From: Clostridiales bacterium UBA4362
GTDB lineage: Bacteria; Bacillota; Clostridia; TANB77; CAG-508
Length of the DNA: 13,280 nucleotides
Direction: 5' to 3'
Assembly: GCA_002393975.1 (NCBI GenBank)
Contig: DGSM01000027.1
Location: forward strand, 1-13,280
The notes under the pieces are model-generated. The model had not been told where the DNA came from. It worked only from the letters and a program-made list of their open reading frames with translations, and did no database searches. Both the position numbers and the translations under genes were made by a program. Positions 1-9,809 of the stretch are shown here, in pieces. Position 1 is the first letter of the stretch; every line of letters starts with the position of its first letter.

Positions 1-25
1 TTAAAACTAATAAACTAATAAAATT

Positions 26-51
26 CACCTATTATCAAATAGGTGTTTTTT
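26..51 (+). terminator. Intrinsic terminator of the gene upstream of the window
   Basis: A 7-bp perfect stem (CACCTAT at 26-32 with ATAGGTG at 39-45) closes a 6-base loop and is followed directly by six T residues (46-51). This is the classic rho-independent form in the forward direction. It presumably ends a gene lying left of the window. Bases 1-25 show no coding sequence. Confidence 0.8.
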
Positions 52-92
52 AATATAACAATTTTTATAGCTAAATTATTTTAAAAAATAAG

Positions 93-121
93 TCGAAATT
101 ATATCAAATATTTGATATAAT
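93..121 (+). promoter_or_regulatory. Sigma-A-type promoter of the cyclophilin-tgt-sec operon
   Basis: A perfect -10 hexamer TATAAT (116-121) lies 17 bases downstream of a weak -35, TCGAAA (93-98). Transcription should start near 127-129, leaving a short leader before the Shine-Dalgarno GGGGAG at 142-147. It is the only convincing promoter before the six-gene run ending at 5963, so those genes probably share it. The weak -35 overlaps AAGTCGAAAT (90-99), a 10-mer that recurs in the tsaE promoter. Confidence 0.7.
98..121. promoter_or_regulatory. Perfect 24-bp palindrome over the -10 box, candidate operator
   Basis: Bases 98-121 form a perfect dyad with no central spacer. The left half is ATTATATCAAAT and the right half, ATTTGATATAAT, ends in the -10 hexamer itself. 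Symmetry breaks at 97/122. It fills most of the spacer and all of the -10, where a bound dimeric repressor would block RNA polymerase. I do not recognise it as a known box (it is not a canonical PerR, Fur or LexA site). The position and perfect symmetry are seen; the operator role is inferred. Confidence 0.5.
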
Positions 122-153
122 AAGCACGTTAAATATTTTATGGGGAGAATTTT

Positions 154-3412
<3,259 letters not shown>

Positions 3413-3425
3413 GAAAGGATATTAA

Positions 3426-3717
3426 ATGGATAAGAACCAAATTATATCAACATTGTTAGTTATCGCAATAATATTAATTGTTTATTTAAATATCTATTTT
3501 CAAAATAAAAGACAAGCAAAAAAAATAAAAGAAATGCAAGCTGCAATAAAAGAGGGAGACCATATTATAACTTATACTGGTCTTTCTCGGAATTGTAGAA
3601 AAAGTATTAGAGGATAGAGTTATTGTTAAACTATATCCAGATAACATTAAGGTATCTATTGAAAAATGGGCAATTAGTGGCTTAGATGATAGATCAATAG
3701 AAGAAAAGAAAAAATAA
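3426..3717 (+). pseudogene. yajC: YajC, Sec translocon accessory subunit, interrupted by a +1 frameshift
   Basis: YajC is a small single-span protein that associates with SecDF and the SecYEG translocon. The first frame gives an N-terminal helix (residues 5-25), a basic stretch (KNKRQ-like, then AKKIKEMQ) and the family-typical GDHIITYTGLS, then runs into a stop at 3615-3617 after 63 residues. Removing one base around 3585-3588 continues the protein as GIVEKVLEDRVIVKLYPDN and on to a stop at 3715-3717, giving 96 residues, a normal YajC length. The second part keeps the family's hydrophobic/charged pattern. The extra base is best placed as the C at 3588, creating a CGG arginine codon that is rare here. 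It is not in a homopolymer. Sequencing error, true mutation and programmed +1 slippage at CTTTCTC are all possible. The start has AGGAAAGGA about six bases upstream. Confidence 0.85.
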
Positions 3718-3764
3718 CATAAGATAACAAAATATGAGAAAACATAGCTTAGGAAGGTAAAAAA

Positions 3765-5297
3765 ATGAAAGCACAAAAAATTCTAAACATATTATTAATG
3801 GTACTAATTATTCTATTAATTTCAATAATATCTTTTGTTGGAATTTTTGAACAAAAGCAAGCAAAAATGGCTAACTTAATTCCTGATTATCAATTAGGAA
3901 TCAATTTAAAAGGTTACAGAGCAATTAGCCTAGAAGTATTAAATGAAGTTGCAAGTGATGAAGAAGATACTAATACTACTTCAGAGGTTGTAGCTGAAGA
4001 AACAGAAAATACAACAACAGAAAGCTCTAATGAAGCAGCAGAGAATACAACAAACGAAGAAAATGCAACTAATGAGACAAATGAAACTGTTACATTAGCA
4101 AGTGTTGAGGATATTTCAAAATATAATAAAAATGCAAGTATAATAAGAAAAAGATTAAAGAAATTAGGTGTAGAAGACTATACTGTAACTGTAGATCCTA
4201 ATACTGGAAAAATAGATATTACTTTACCAGAAAATAAAGACACAGATACAATTATATCTGATATTACACAAGTTGGTAAATTTAAAATAATTGATTCAGA
4301 TAGCAAAGATGTATTAATGACTAATAAAGATATTAAATCAGTAGACATTACTACTGAAAAACATGGTACTGATGCAGATGGTGAACCAATTACTTATATT
4401 TATATGACTATTAACTTTAATTTAGAAGGATCATCAAAATTTACTAATTTAACAAAAAATTATCAAAATATAGTTCCTGAGAATACTTCAGAAGAAAACA
4501 CTGAAAATACTGCTGAAGGTGAAAACTCAGAAACTCAAAATTCTGAAGAACAAGCAAGTGAGGAAAATACTGTTCAAGAAGAAACAAAGACTCCTACTCA
4601 AGTTACTTTAAAAATAGATGACACCGATTTAATGACTACATATTTTACAACTGTAAATGATACTGGTTCATTATCATTAACTGTTGGAAATTCAGCATCA
4701 GCTGTTGGAGATTTTGAATCAATGGTAGTTGCAGCTGAAAACTTAGCAGCAATTATGGAAAATGATCCATTAAATCATCAATATGATGTAAATACAAATA
4801 TATATGTTAATACAACTTTAGATTCTAATAAGGTTAAATTAATAGCATGTATAGAAATTGCAATAGCTTTACTTATTGCTTTAGTAGTTATCGCAAAATT
4901 TAGATTAAATGGCTTAGCTGCTACTATTTCTTCAGTTGGCTTTATTGGCTTATTGTTATTAGCTATTAGATTTGGAAATGTAAAATTATCACTAGAAGGA
5001 ATATTTACAATAGAATTAGTTTACTTATTAAATATGATTTATAATCTTCTATTGTTAAAGAGATTAAATAAAGAAAATCTAACAAGTAAAGAAAGAATCA
5101 TGGCTTACAAAGAATCAATGCGTAAATATTTACTAATACTAGTTCCAATTGCAATTATAGTTGTAGCATTTACTGTAATTAGCTCTTGGGGAACATTAAA
5201 TAGTATTGGTTTAGTATTATTCCTAGGAGGAGCAATTAGTAGCGCATATAATGCAATTGTTTCGTATGTATACATAAGATCAACTAATAAGCAATAA
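3765..5297 (+). CDS. secD: Divergent SecD-like translocon subunit
   Basis: SecD with SecF normally uses the proton gradient to pull translocating proteins across the membrane. The 510 residues show the SecD plan: a first helix (7-27), a large extracytoplasmic region (about 30-356), then five helices (about 357-377, 383-402, 408-431, 454-474, 480-505). YQLGINLKGYRAISLEV (42-58) is a degraded form of the hallmark GLDLxGG motif. The fourth helix, by hand alignment to the usual LPGIAG...GMAVDANV block, begins LEGIFTIELVYLL and has Ile425 where the essential proton-relay Asp (E. coli SecD D519) belongs; N427 and R433 are kept. E417 and N423 are the only acidic or amide residues earlier in that helix. 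Two Asn/Thr/Glu-rich low-complexity insertions (about 63-108 and 237-276) lie in the extracytoplasmic part. AGGAAGG (3751-3757) precedes the start. Assignment rests on topology, motifs and position after yajC. Confidence 0.85.
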   Translation: MKAQKILNILLMVLIILLISIISFVGIFEQKQAKMANLIPDYQLGINLKGYRAISLEVLNEVASDEEDTNTTSEVVAEETENTTTESSNEAAENTTNEENATNETNETVTLASVEDISKYNKNASIIRKRLKKLGVEDYTVTVDPNTGKIDITLPENKDTDTIISDITQVGKFKIIDSDSKDVLMTNKDIKSVDITTEKHGTDADGEPITYIYMTINFNLEGSSKFTNLTKNYQNIVPENTSEENTENTAEGENSETQNSEEQASEENTVQEETKTPTQVTLKIDDTDLMTTYFTTVNDTGSLSLTVGNSASAVGDFESMVVAAENLAAIMENDPLNHQYDVNTNIYVNTTLDSNKVKLIACIEIAIALLIALVVIAKFRLNGLAATISSVGFIGLLLLAIRFGNVKLSLEGIFTIELVYLLNMIYNLLLLKRLNKENLTSKERIMAYKESMRKYLLILVPIAIIVVAFTVISSWGTLNSIGLVLFLGGAISSAYNAIVSYVYIRSTNKQ

Positions 5298-5318
5298 AGA
5301 GAGGAAGGACTTTTAAAA

Positions 5319-5963
5319 ATGAAGAAGATATTTAACAACGAAAAGTTTAAAATTGCTGCTTATGGTTTATTAATTGTAATCTTTATAGCTGCAATAATTG
5401 TTACTATAGTAAAAGGCATTAATGTTGGAATATATTATGCTGAAGGAACATCAATCAAATTTACTGTTCCAGGTGAAGATGTTAGTGTTAATGACATTAA
5501 AGTAATAGCTGATGAGATTTGGGATGACCAATATGTTTTAATAGAAAAAGTTGAATTGTTTAATGATAGTATTTCTATAAAAGTACATGATTATGAAGAT
5601 GATGATTTACAAAAATTATGTGATAAATTAAATGAGAAATATGGAAAAGAATTAAAAATTGATGAAAACTTCTACTCAGAGCATGTTTCAAATGTTAGAC
5701 TTAGAACTTTAATATTACCATATATTTTACCTCTAGGAATATCATTATTATTAATATTAGGATATTATGCAATTCGTTATAAAGGTACTAAAGAAATGAT
5801 AGGATTAATAAAATATTTAGTTATCTTTGAAGGATTGTTATATAGTAGTTTAGCATTATGTAGAATTCCATTTGGAGTATTTACAATGCCAGTAGCATTA
5901 ATTATCTATTTAGGTGTAATAATTATTTATACTGCTTATAACGAGAATAAAACAAATGCCTAA
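5319..5963 (+). CDS. secF: Short, divergent SecF-like translocon subunit
   Basis: The protein begins with a membrane helix (11-31) followed by GINVGIYYAEGTSIKFTV (33-50), a recognisable but weakened form of the SecF GIDFTGG motif. A soluble domain extends to about residue 128, then come three helices (about 130-152, 160-181, 184-207). It ends at 214 residues, while typical SecF proteins have about 290-320 residues and six helices. Helices five and six are missing, and no coding continuation exists in any frame before the hairpin at 5981. The fourth helix ends TAYNEN, where typical SecF has a DRIREN-like end, and contains no acidic residue at the usual proton-relay Asp position (T. thermophilus SecDF D637). 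GAGAGGAAGG lies upstream at 5299-5308, 21 bases after the secD stop. It is most likely co-translated with secD and forms a complex with it, but the canonical proton-driven function is doubtful. Confidence 0.82.
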   Translation: MKKIFNNEKFKIAAYGLLIVIFIAAIIVTIVKGINVGIYYAEGTSIKFTVPGEDVSVNDIKVIADEIWDDQYVLIEKVELFNDSISIKVHDYEDDDLQKLCDKLNEKYGKELKIDENFYSEHVSNVRLRTLILPYILPLGISLLLILGYYAIRYKGTKEMIGLIKYLVIFEGLLYSSLALCRIPFGVFTMPVALIIYLGVIIIYTAYNENKTNA

Positions 5964-5980
5964 ATAAATTAAATATATAA

Positions 5981-6036
5981 AGTGGGGATGTGTTTTAGAA
6001 GATTAAAGGAGATTAAAGCACATATCCACTTTTTTT
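5981..6036 (+). terminator. Hairpin with T-tract between secF and pheS: terminator or attenuator
   Basis: Bases 5981-5992 pair with 6019-6030 in a 12-bp stem with one G-T pair and one mismatch, followed by six T residues (6031-6036). The 26-base loop contains the direct repeat GATTAAAG (6001-6008 and 6011-6018). It plausibly ends the sec operon, but the T-tract lies only nine bases before the pheS Shine-Dalgarno, with no room for a promoter in between. Expression of pheS therefore depends on read-through or on a weak promoter (TATATA/TATAAA near 5974-5981) upstream of the hairpin. No T-box consensus is present. Confidence 0.7.
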
Positions 6037-6045
6037 ATAAATTTG

Positions 6046-6051
6046 AAAGGG
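6046..6051 (+). promoter_or_regulatory. Ribosome binding site that sets the pheS start
   Basis: AAAGGG lies six bases before ATG 6058. An in-frame TTG at 6043 would place the site inside the coding region, and the protein from ATG begins [11 protein letters not shown], matching the MEEK-type N-terminus of B. subtilis PheS. The ATG at 6058 is therefore the start. Confidence 0.85.
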
Positions 6052-6057
6052 AAATCT

Positions 6058-7095
6058 ATGGAAGAAAAAATCAAAAAAATTAAGAGCCAAATTGCAGAAC
6101 AACTTAAGTCAATTAAAGATAAAAATTCTTTAGAAGACGTAAGAATTAAATTCCTTGGAAAAAAAGGAGAAGTAACAGAACTTCTTAAAGAGTTTAAAGA
6201 TCTACCAAAGGAAGAAAAACCAAAATTTGGTAAAGCTCTTAACGAATTAAAAAATGAAATTGAAAATAGTATAAAAGAAAGAGAAACAAAATTAAAGGCA
6301 GAAGAGATTTCTAAAAAGCTTGAAGAAGAAAAAATAGATGTTACATTACCATCTAAAAAAATAATTAGAGGAAGTAAACATCCATTAACTAGAGTAATTG
6401 AAGAAATTGAAGATCTATTTGTTTCTATGGGATATGATGTTTGTTCTGGTCCAGAACTTGAAACAGATGAATTTTGTTTTGAAAGATTAAACTTACCAAA
6501 AGGGCATCCTGCACGTGATATGCAAGATACTTTCTATATTACTACTGAGTATTTGCTAAGAACACAAACTTCTGCTGTTCAAGCACATACAATGATGGAT
6601 AATAAAGAAAAAGGTCCTATCCGTGAAATAGTTCCAGGAAAGACATATAGAAGAGAAGATGATGCAACACATTCTCATCAATTTAATCAAGTTGAAGGAT
6701 TAGTTGTGGATAAAGATATATCTTTTGCCGATTTAAAAGGAACATTAGAAATCTTTATGAAGCACATGTTAGGACCAAATACAGAATTAAGATTTAGACC
6801 AAGCTATTTCCCTTTTACTGAGCCAAGTTACGAAGTAGATGTAAGTTGTTTCAAATGTGGAGGAAAAGGATGTAATCTATGCAAACATACAGGATGGATA
6901 GAATTGCTTGGAGCTGGAATTGTACATCCAAACGTATTAAGAATGAATGGATATGATCCAGATGTATATAGTGGTTTCGCATTTGGTACAGGTTTAGATA
7001 GACTTGCAATGTTCAAATATGAGATTACAGATATTAGATTATTATATTCTAATGATGTAAGATTTTTGGAACAATTTGATCGTAAAGATATCTAG
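6058..7095 (+). CDS. pheS: Phenylalanyl-tRNA synthetase alpha subunit
   Basis: PheS carries the class II catalytic core of the (alpha-beta)2 enzyme that attaches phenylalanine to tRNA-Phe. At 345 residues it is the usual length. Residues 1-85 form the N-terminal coiled coil that contacts tRNA. Motif 2 is [13 protein letters not shown] (197-209). [10 protein letters not shown] starts at 253, followed by a [12 protein letters not shown] cysteine cluster (264-275) found in many bacterial PheS proteins. Motif 3 includes [16 protein letters not shown] (306-321), where A308 corresponds to the E. coli A294 position that governs acceptance of halogenated phenylalanine. It is followed by pheT after 43 bases. 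No T-box or phenylalanine-codon leader is convincing upstream; the only visible control element is the hairpin ending at 6036. Confidence 0.98.
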   Translation: MEEKIKKIKSQIAEQLKSIKDKNSLEDVRIKFLGKKGEVTELLKEFKDLPKEEKPKFGKALNELKNEIENSIKERETKLKAEEISKKLEEEKIDVTLPSKKIIRGSKHPLTRVIEEIEDLFVSMGYDVCSGPELETDEFCFERLNLPKGHPARDMQDTFYITTEYLLRTQTSAVQAHTMMDNKEKGPIREIVPGKTYRREDDATHSHQFNQVEGLVVDKDISFADLKGTLEIFMKHMLGPNTELRFRPSYFPFTEPSYEVDVSCFKCGGKGCNLCKHTGWIELLGAGIVHPNVLRMNGYDPDVYSGFAFGTGLDRLAMFKYEITDIRLLYSNDVRFLEQFDRKDI

Positions 7096-7138
7096 AAATA
7101 CAAATAAAACAAAATATTAGATTTAGAAAGGTTATATT

Positions 7139-9622
7139 ATGATATTAAGTACAAATTTTCTTAAAAGTTATCTTGATTTAAAAGATATAGATTTTGATGA
7201 TGAAGCAAATATTATAAAACTTGCAGATCAAATGACACTTTTAGGAAATGAATATGATAGTGCAGGAAAGCTAATAAATGCTACTAATCTTGTAATTGGC
7301 GAAGTTAAAGAATGTGAAATGCATCCTGATTCTGATCATTTACATGTATGTAAAGTAAATATTGGTGATGGAAAAATTGAGCAAATAGTTTGTGGTGCAC
7401 CAAATGTTAGAAAAGGATTAAAAGTAATAGTAGCACTTCCAGGTGCAAAATTGCCAGAAATAGAAATAAAGAAAAGTGTTATTAGAGGAGTTGAATCTAA
7501 TGGAATGCTTTGCTCTTTACTTGAACTTGGAATAGATAAAAAATTCTTAAGCCCTAAGGATTATGAAGGAATTCATGAGCTAGATGAAGCTGCAGTTCCT
7601 GGAGAAGATCCAATTAAATATATGAAACTAGATGATGGAGTAATCGATTTTGACTTAACAGCAAATCGTGGAGATTTACTTTCTGTTTTAGGAATGGCTT
7701 ATGAAGTAGGTGCTTTACTAAATAAAAAAGTTAAACCTATTGATTTAAAACATAAAGAATCAAATGTTGATTTTTCTAAGAATTTTAAAGTTAAAGTAGA
7801 TACAGAAAATTGCAAAATTTATTTAGCTAAAAGAGTTGATAATGTTGTAATTAAAGAAAGCCCACAAGAAATAAAAGAAAAATTAATTGCTTGTGGTATT
7901 AGACCAATTAATAATGTAGTTGATATTTCTAACTATGTTATGATGGAAACAGGACAACCACTTCATTTCTTTGATGCTGATAAATTAAATGGAACTATTC
8001 TAGTAAGAATGGCAAAAGAAAATGAAAAACTTACTACTCTTGATTCAAATGAGAGAGTTTTAAGTGAAGAAGACATTGTTATAACTGATGGAAAGAAACC
8101 AATTGCCCTTGCAGGAGTAATGGGAGGATTAGATACAGAAATAACAGAAGAGACAAAAAGTGTTGTAATTGAATCTGCTATTTTTGACAATGTTCATATT
8201 AGAAAAACTTCAAATAAGATTTTAAGAAGTGAAGCAAGCAATAGATTTGAAAAAGGTATTGATCCAAATAGAACATATATGGCAATTGAAAGAGCTTGCA
8301 AATTATTAGAAGAATACGCTGAAGGCTCTGTAGAAAAAGGAATGTGCTGCTTCGATAACGCAGACAAAGATGATAAGAAAATTGACATTACAGTAGCAAA
8401 TATATGCAATATTTTAGGAATAGTTATTCCTGAAAAAGAAATAATTAATGTATTTAAAAGACTTGGATTTGAAGCTGAAGTTTCTGGTAAAGATAAGAAA
8501 GGAGATATTAATAATTTCTTCAATAAATCTTTACAATTAACTGATGGAGAAAATTGCAAGAAATATGAAAAAGAGCAAGATGATATTTTAACTGTAACAG
8601 TTCCTTCTAGACGTATAGATATTTCTATTAAAGAAGATTTAATAGAAGAAGTAGGAAGAATATATGGAGTTGATAAAATTAAAGGAAGAGTAATAGAACT
8701 TCCAATTAAGAGAGGGCATTTTGATCAAACTAGTCGTGAAATTAGAAACAAAATGATTGATCTTGGATTAGATGAAACTCTTACATATTCATTAATGAAT
8801 CCAGAAGAAACAAAAAGATTTACTCTTTATGATGAAAGAGAGTCTATAGGAGTTCTTTCACCAATAACAGAAGAAAGAAGCTTCTTAAGACAAACTCTAG
8901 TATCATCACTTTACAAAACATATGAATATAATAAAGCAAGACAAAATAAAGATATCAGTATATTTGAACTTGCTAAATCTTTCTACAAAGTAGATGAAAA
9001 CTATTTTGAAGAAAACAAATTAGCTGGACTTATGACAGGAAGATATTTCACTGGACTTAATGAAGTAAAAGTAGACTTTTATGTAATTAAAGGTGTAGTT
9101 GAAGAAATATTAGAATTTTTAGGCTATGCAAATAGATATAGTTTTATTACAGATAAAAAGCTTCCAAAAGATATGCATCCAGGAAAAACTGCTTTAATTA
9201 GTGTTAATAATGAAACTGTAGGATTTATTGGAGAAGTAATACCAACATTATCAAATGATGAAGTATTAGTATTTGAAATAAATCTTGATAAATTACTTGC
9301 TAAACAAGTAGGAAAAATGAAATATAAAGAGATTTCAAAATTCCCAACAGTTGAGAAAGATATAGCACTATTAGTTGATAAAGAAGTGTTAGCTGGAGAT
9401 ATTCAAAAAACTATAAAATCTAGTGGTGGAAAACTACTTCTTTCTAGTAGAGTTTTTGATTTATATGATGGTAAAGGAATCGCTGAAGGTAAGAAGAGTA
9501 TTGCATTTAGACTTACTTTAGGATCTGATAAAGAGACTTTAACAGATGAACAAATTAATGAAGAAATTTCAAAAATAGTAACTAGTCTAGAGAAGAAATT
9601 TAATTGTGAATTAAGAGGATAA
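7139..9622 (+). CDS. pheT: Phenylalanyl-tRNA synthetase beta subunit
   Basis: PheT pairs with PheS, binds tRNA-Phe and hydrolyses mischarged Tyr-tRNA-Phe. Domains in order: N-terminal strand; EMAP/Trbp-like tRNA-binding domain (about 40-150, with VIGEVKECEMHPDSDHLHV); B3/B4 editing domain (about 210-395), where GQPLHFFDADKL (272-283, H276) and VIESAIF (343-349, E345) match the editing pocket; B5 domain (about 410-495, ending TVPSRRIDI); catalytic-like B6/B7 region (about 498-725); and the C-terminal FDX-ACB anticodon-binding domain (about 730-827, with SKFPTVEKDIALLV). At 827 residues it is slightly longer than B. subtilis PheT (804). The surplus lies mainly in a hydrophilic insertion at about 450-482 inside B5. 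AGAAAGG (7125-7131) precedes the ATG. The editing residues look intact. Confidence 0.98.
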   Translation: MILSTNFLKSYLDLKDIDFDDEANIIKLADQMTLLGNEYDSAGKLINATNLVIGEVKECEMHPDSDHLHVCKVNIGDGKIEQIVCGAPNVRKGLKVIVALPGAKLPEIEIKKSVIRGVESNGMLCSLLELGIDKKFLSPKDYEGIHELDEAAVPGEDPIKYMKLDDGVIDFDLTANRGDLLSVLGMAYEVGALLNKKVKPIDLKHKESNVDFSKNFKVKVDTENCKIYLAKRVDNVVIKESPQEIKEKLIACGIRPINNVVDISNYVMMETGQPLHFFDADKLNGTILVRMAKENEKLTTLDSNERVLSEEDIVITDGKKPIALAGVMGGLDTEITEETKSVVIESAIFDNVHIRKTSNKILRSEASNRFEKGIDPNRTYMAIERACKLLEEYAEGSVEKGMCCFDNADKDDKKIDITVANICNILGIVIPEKEIINVFKRLGFEAEVSGKDKKGDINNFFNKSLQLTDGENCKKYEKEQDDILTVTVPSRRIDISIKEDLIEEVGRIYGVDKIKGRVIELPIKRGHFDQTSREIRNKMIDLGLDETLTYSLMNPEETKRFTLYDERESIGVLSPITEERSFLRQTLVSSLYKTYEYNKARQNKDISIFELAKSFYKVDENYFEENKLAGLMTGRYFTGLNEVKVDFYVIKGVVEEILEFLGYANRYSFITDKKLPKDMHPGKTALISVNNETVGFIGEVIPTLSNDEVLVFEINLDKLLAKQVGKMKYKEISKFPTVEKDIALLVDKEVLAGDIQKTIKSSGGKLLLSSRVFDLYDGKGIAEGKKSIAFRLTLGSDKETLTDEQINEEISKIVTSLEKKFNCELRG

Positions 9623-9631
9623 TCTTTATAT

Positions 9632-9679
9632 AGGATAAAGCCAATAAAATAGGGCTTTATCCTTATTTTTTTATTTTTT
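9632..9679 (+). terminator. Strong intrinsic terminator of pheST
   Basis: Eleven perfect pairs (AGGATAAAGCC at 9632-9642 with GGCTTTATCCT at 9653-9663) close a 10-base loop. A T-rich tract broken only by single A residues follows to about 9679. It begins ten bases after the pheT stop and ends operon 2. Confidence 0.92.
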
Positions 9680-9698
9680 ATTAATATGCAATTTTGTA

Positions 9699-9727
9699 TT
9701 GAAAAAAAAGTCGAAATGTAATATAAT
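9699..9727 (+). promoter_or_regulatory. Sigma-A promoter of the tsaE-tsaB/rimI-lon operon
   Basis: TTGAAA (9699-9704) and TATAAT (9722-9727) are separated by 17 bases, so both hexamers are at or one base from consensus. Transcription should start near 9734. The spacer contains AAGTCGAAAT (9708-9717), shared with the promoter at 93-121, including a 6-of-7 match to the Spo0A box TGTCGAA. It lies just after the pheST terminator and opens a new transcription unit. Confidence 0.85.
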
Positions 9728-9733
9728 CAGCAT

Positions 9734-9809
9734 GGAATAAAATAGGAAATAAAGGGTTTTGGCGTTTTTGAGACTTTACATATTTCCTGATTCTAAAGAG
9801 GAGGAATAA
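9734..9809 (+). promoter_or_regulatory. Structured leader of tsaE, possible Shine-Dalgarno switch
   Basis: The roughly 75-base leader holds an 8-bp perfect inverted repeat: AGGAAATA (9744-9751) and TATTTCCT (9781-9788), enclosing 29 bases. The downstream arm can alternatively pair with AGGAATA (9802-9808), which overlaps the tsaE Shine-Dalgarno AAAGAGGAGGAA (9795-9806), with one bulged T and a 13-base loop. The two pairings exclude each other, so the upstream arm could free the ribosome binding site. I recognise no known riboswitch. The pairings are seen; regulation is inferred. Confidence 0.4.

Noticed and set aside
98..126. Divergent minus-strand promoter using the ATTATA half of the palindrome as a -10.
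   Set aside because: The matching -35 position (121-126) is a poor match, and no gene lies to the left on the minus strand within the window.
6043..6057. In-frame TTG at 6043 as an earlier pheS start.
   Set aside because: It would bury the only Shine-Dalgarno inside the coding region, and the MEEK start from ATG 6058 matches known PheS N-termini.
5988..6083. Small open frame starting ATG TGT TTT with several phenylalanine codons, overlapping the hairpin and the pheS start, suggestive of a pheM-like leader peptide.
   Set aside because: The ATG lies inside the hairpin stem with GGGG directly against it and no spacing. The frame runs past the terminator into pheS, which does not fit leader-peptide attenuation.
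6058..7095. The PheS cysteine cluster [12 protein letters not shown] as evidence for an unusual zinc-binding PheS.
   Set aside because: The same cluster occurs in ordinary bacterial PheS proteins such as that of B. subtilis, so it is not unusual.
9624..9640. Alternative hairpin CTTTAT/ATAAAG just before the pheST terminator, which could act as an anti-terminator.
   Set aside because: It is only six A+T-rich pairs, begins two bases after the pheT stop, is much weaker than the 11-bp terminator stem, and lies after all the genes it could regulate.
9759..9809. Possible 16-codon leader peptide starting TTG and ending in a TAA that abuts the tsaE ATG.
   Set aside because: The only upstream GGG is two bases from the TTG, there is no ATG, and the residues show no regulatory run of one amino acid.
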